NCBI GenBank assembly: GCA_023421505.1
Contig: JAEZTJ010000006.1
Span: 1 to 53,620, forward strand
Direction: 5' to 3'
Origin: Bacillota bacterium
GTDB lineage: Bacteria > Bacillota > Clostridia > Lachnospirales > Lachnospiraceae
Length of the DNA stretch: 53,620 nt
Numbering within the stretch: position 1 is the first letter of the stretch; each line of letters starts with the position of its first letter. Shown here piece by piece: positions 53,443 to 53,620 of this stretch. Under the pieces are notes generated by a model that saw nothing but the letters and a program-made list of their open reading frames with translations, was not told the origin of the DNA and made no database searches. Position numbers and translations under genes: made by a program.

Positions 53443-53472
53443 TTGACAAAAGTATCTTTTATAATTTATTAT
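53443..53472 (+). promoter_or_regulatory. Promoter of tRNA-Gly
   Basis: TTGACA (53443-53448), an 18-base spacer and TATTAT (53467-53472), 26 bases before the tRNA 5' end. Confidence 0.7.
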
Positions 53473-53498
53473 ATTTTTTGCACCAACAAATACAATAT

Positions 53499-53570
53499 GC
53501 GCGAGTGGCTCAGTGGTGGAGTATCGCCTTGCCAAGGCGAGGGTCGCGGGTTCGAATCCCGTCTCGCGCT
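53499..53570 (+). tRNA. tRNA-Gly (anticodon GCC)
   Basis: A complete cloverleaf: acceptor GCGCGAG/CTCGCGC, D-arm GCTC/GAGT, anticodon stem TCGCC/GGCGA with loop TTGCCAA (anticodon GCC), T-arm GCGGG/CCCGT with loop TTCGAAT, and discriminator T. CCA is not encoded. Its 3' end is the sequence found displaced four times in the first 5.3 kb of the window. Confidence 0.95.
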
Positions 53571-53582
53571 TCATTGAAAAGT

Positions 53583-53620
53583 ATCGCTAATCCTTATAAA
53601 TCAAGGGTTAGCGATTTTTT
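53583..53620 (+). terminator. Terminator of tRNA-Gly
   Basis: Arms ATCGCTAATCCTT/AAGGGTTAGCGAT followed by a T run at the window edge. It is nearly identical to the hairpin at 1228-1265. Confidence 0.9.

Noticed and set aside
1196..53620. The whole window as one 52-kb integrated element
   Set aside because: The intact tRNA is on the wrong side for integration into its own 3' end, no complete integrase is present, and the right 40 kb looks like ordinary metabolic chromosome. Kept only as a question.

Overview
The window looks like chromosome from a low-GC, anaerobic, plant-polysaccharide-degrading Firmicute, most likely a Lachnospiraceae clostridium of the Lachnoclostridium (Clostridium) phytofermentans type. 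The evidence is AT-rich intergenic DNA, strong AGGAGG-type ribosome sites, CUT1 sugar transporters encoded without ATPases, YesM/YesN two-component genes and many cytoplasmic glycoside hydrolases. This is inferred from gene content, not from a database match.

Left arm (1-12600) is accessory DNA, mostly on the plus strand. The first 5.3 kb is a graveyard of small modules. It starts with a decayed integrase-like remnant (minus strand). Four displaced tRNA-Gly-like 3' ends (about 1190-1219, 2480-2509, 4243-4273, 5205-5234) follow, three of them with their own terminator. Between them lie one- to few-gene cargo units: a DJ-1/PfpI protein; a dead and a live VOC protein; a GNAT fragment, a small membrane protein, two gene fragments and a flavin-barrel protein; and an XRE regulator with peptide deformylase. 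From 5.3 to 12.6 kb come two different ECF sigma/membrane-partner pairs, small orphan genes, a divergent flavoprotein/LysR pair, and a membrane-protein/XRE operon behind a palindromic operator.

Right arm (12740-52634) is a glucuronoxylan/hexuronate locus, nearly all on the minus strand. One probable operon reads sugar ABC transporter (SBP, two permeases), GH43 beta-xylosidase, split transketolase, GarR-like reductase, SDR dehydrogenase. Upstream of it are a YesM/YesN two-component system, an esterase and a serine hydrolase. Further on are kdgK-GH67 alpha-glucuronidase-SGNH esterase, GH3, an AraC regulator, uxuB, a GntR regulator, uxuA, an aldouronate-type (Lpl) ABC transporter and a large GH2. 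None of the hydrolases has a signal peptide. The picture is import of acetylated, glucuronic-acid-decorated xylo-oligosaccharides followed by cytoplasmic trimming, with glucuronate carbon going through fructuronate, mannonate and KDG to KDPG, and xylose to the pentose phosphate pathway. Xylanase, glucuronate isomerase, KDPG aldolase and the transporter ATPase are not in the window. The locus is interrupted at 26.7-32.1 kb by a RodA/FtsW homologue, a chemoreceptor lacking its signalling domain, and an ABC-2 exporter with an AraC-GyrI regulator.

The window ends with an intact tRNA-Gly(GCC) whose terminator is nearly identical to the one behind the first displaced tRNA end at 1.2 kb. The most unusual signals are the serial tRNA-end scars, a two-copy structured element just upstream of the GH67 and GH3 ribosome sites (one copy flanked by a 10-bp direct repeat), and a 55-bp operator module shared by the uxuA and Lpl-transporter upstream regions.
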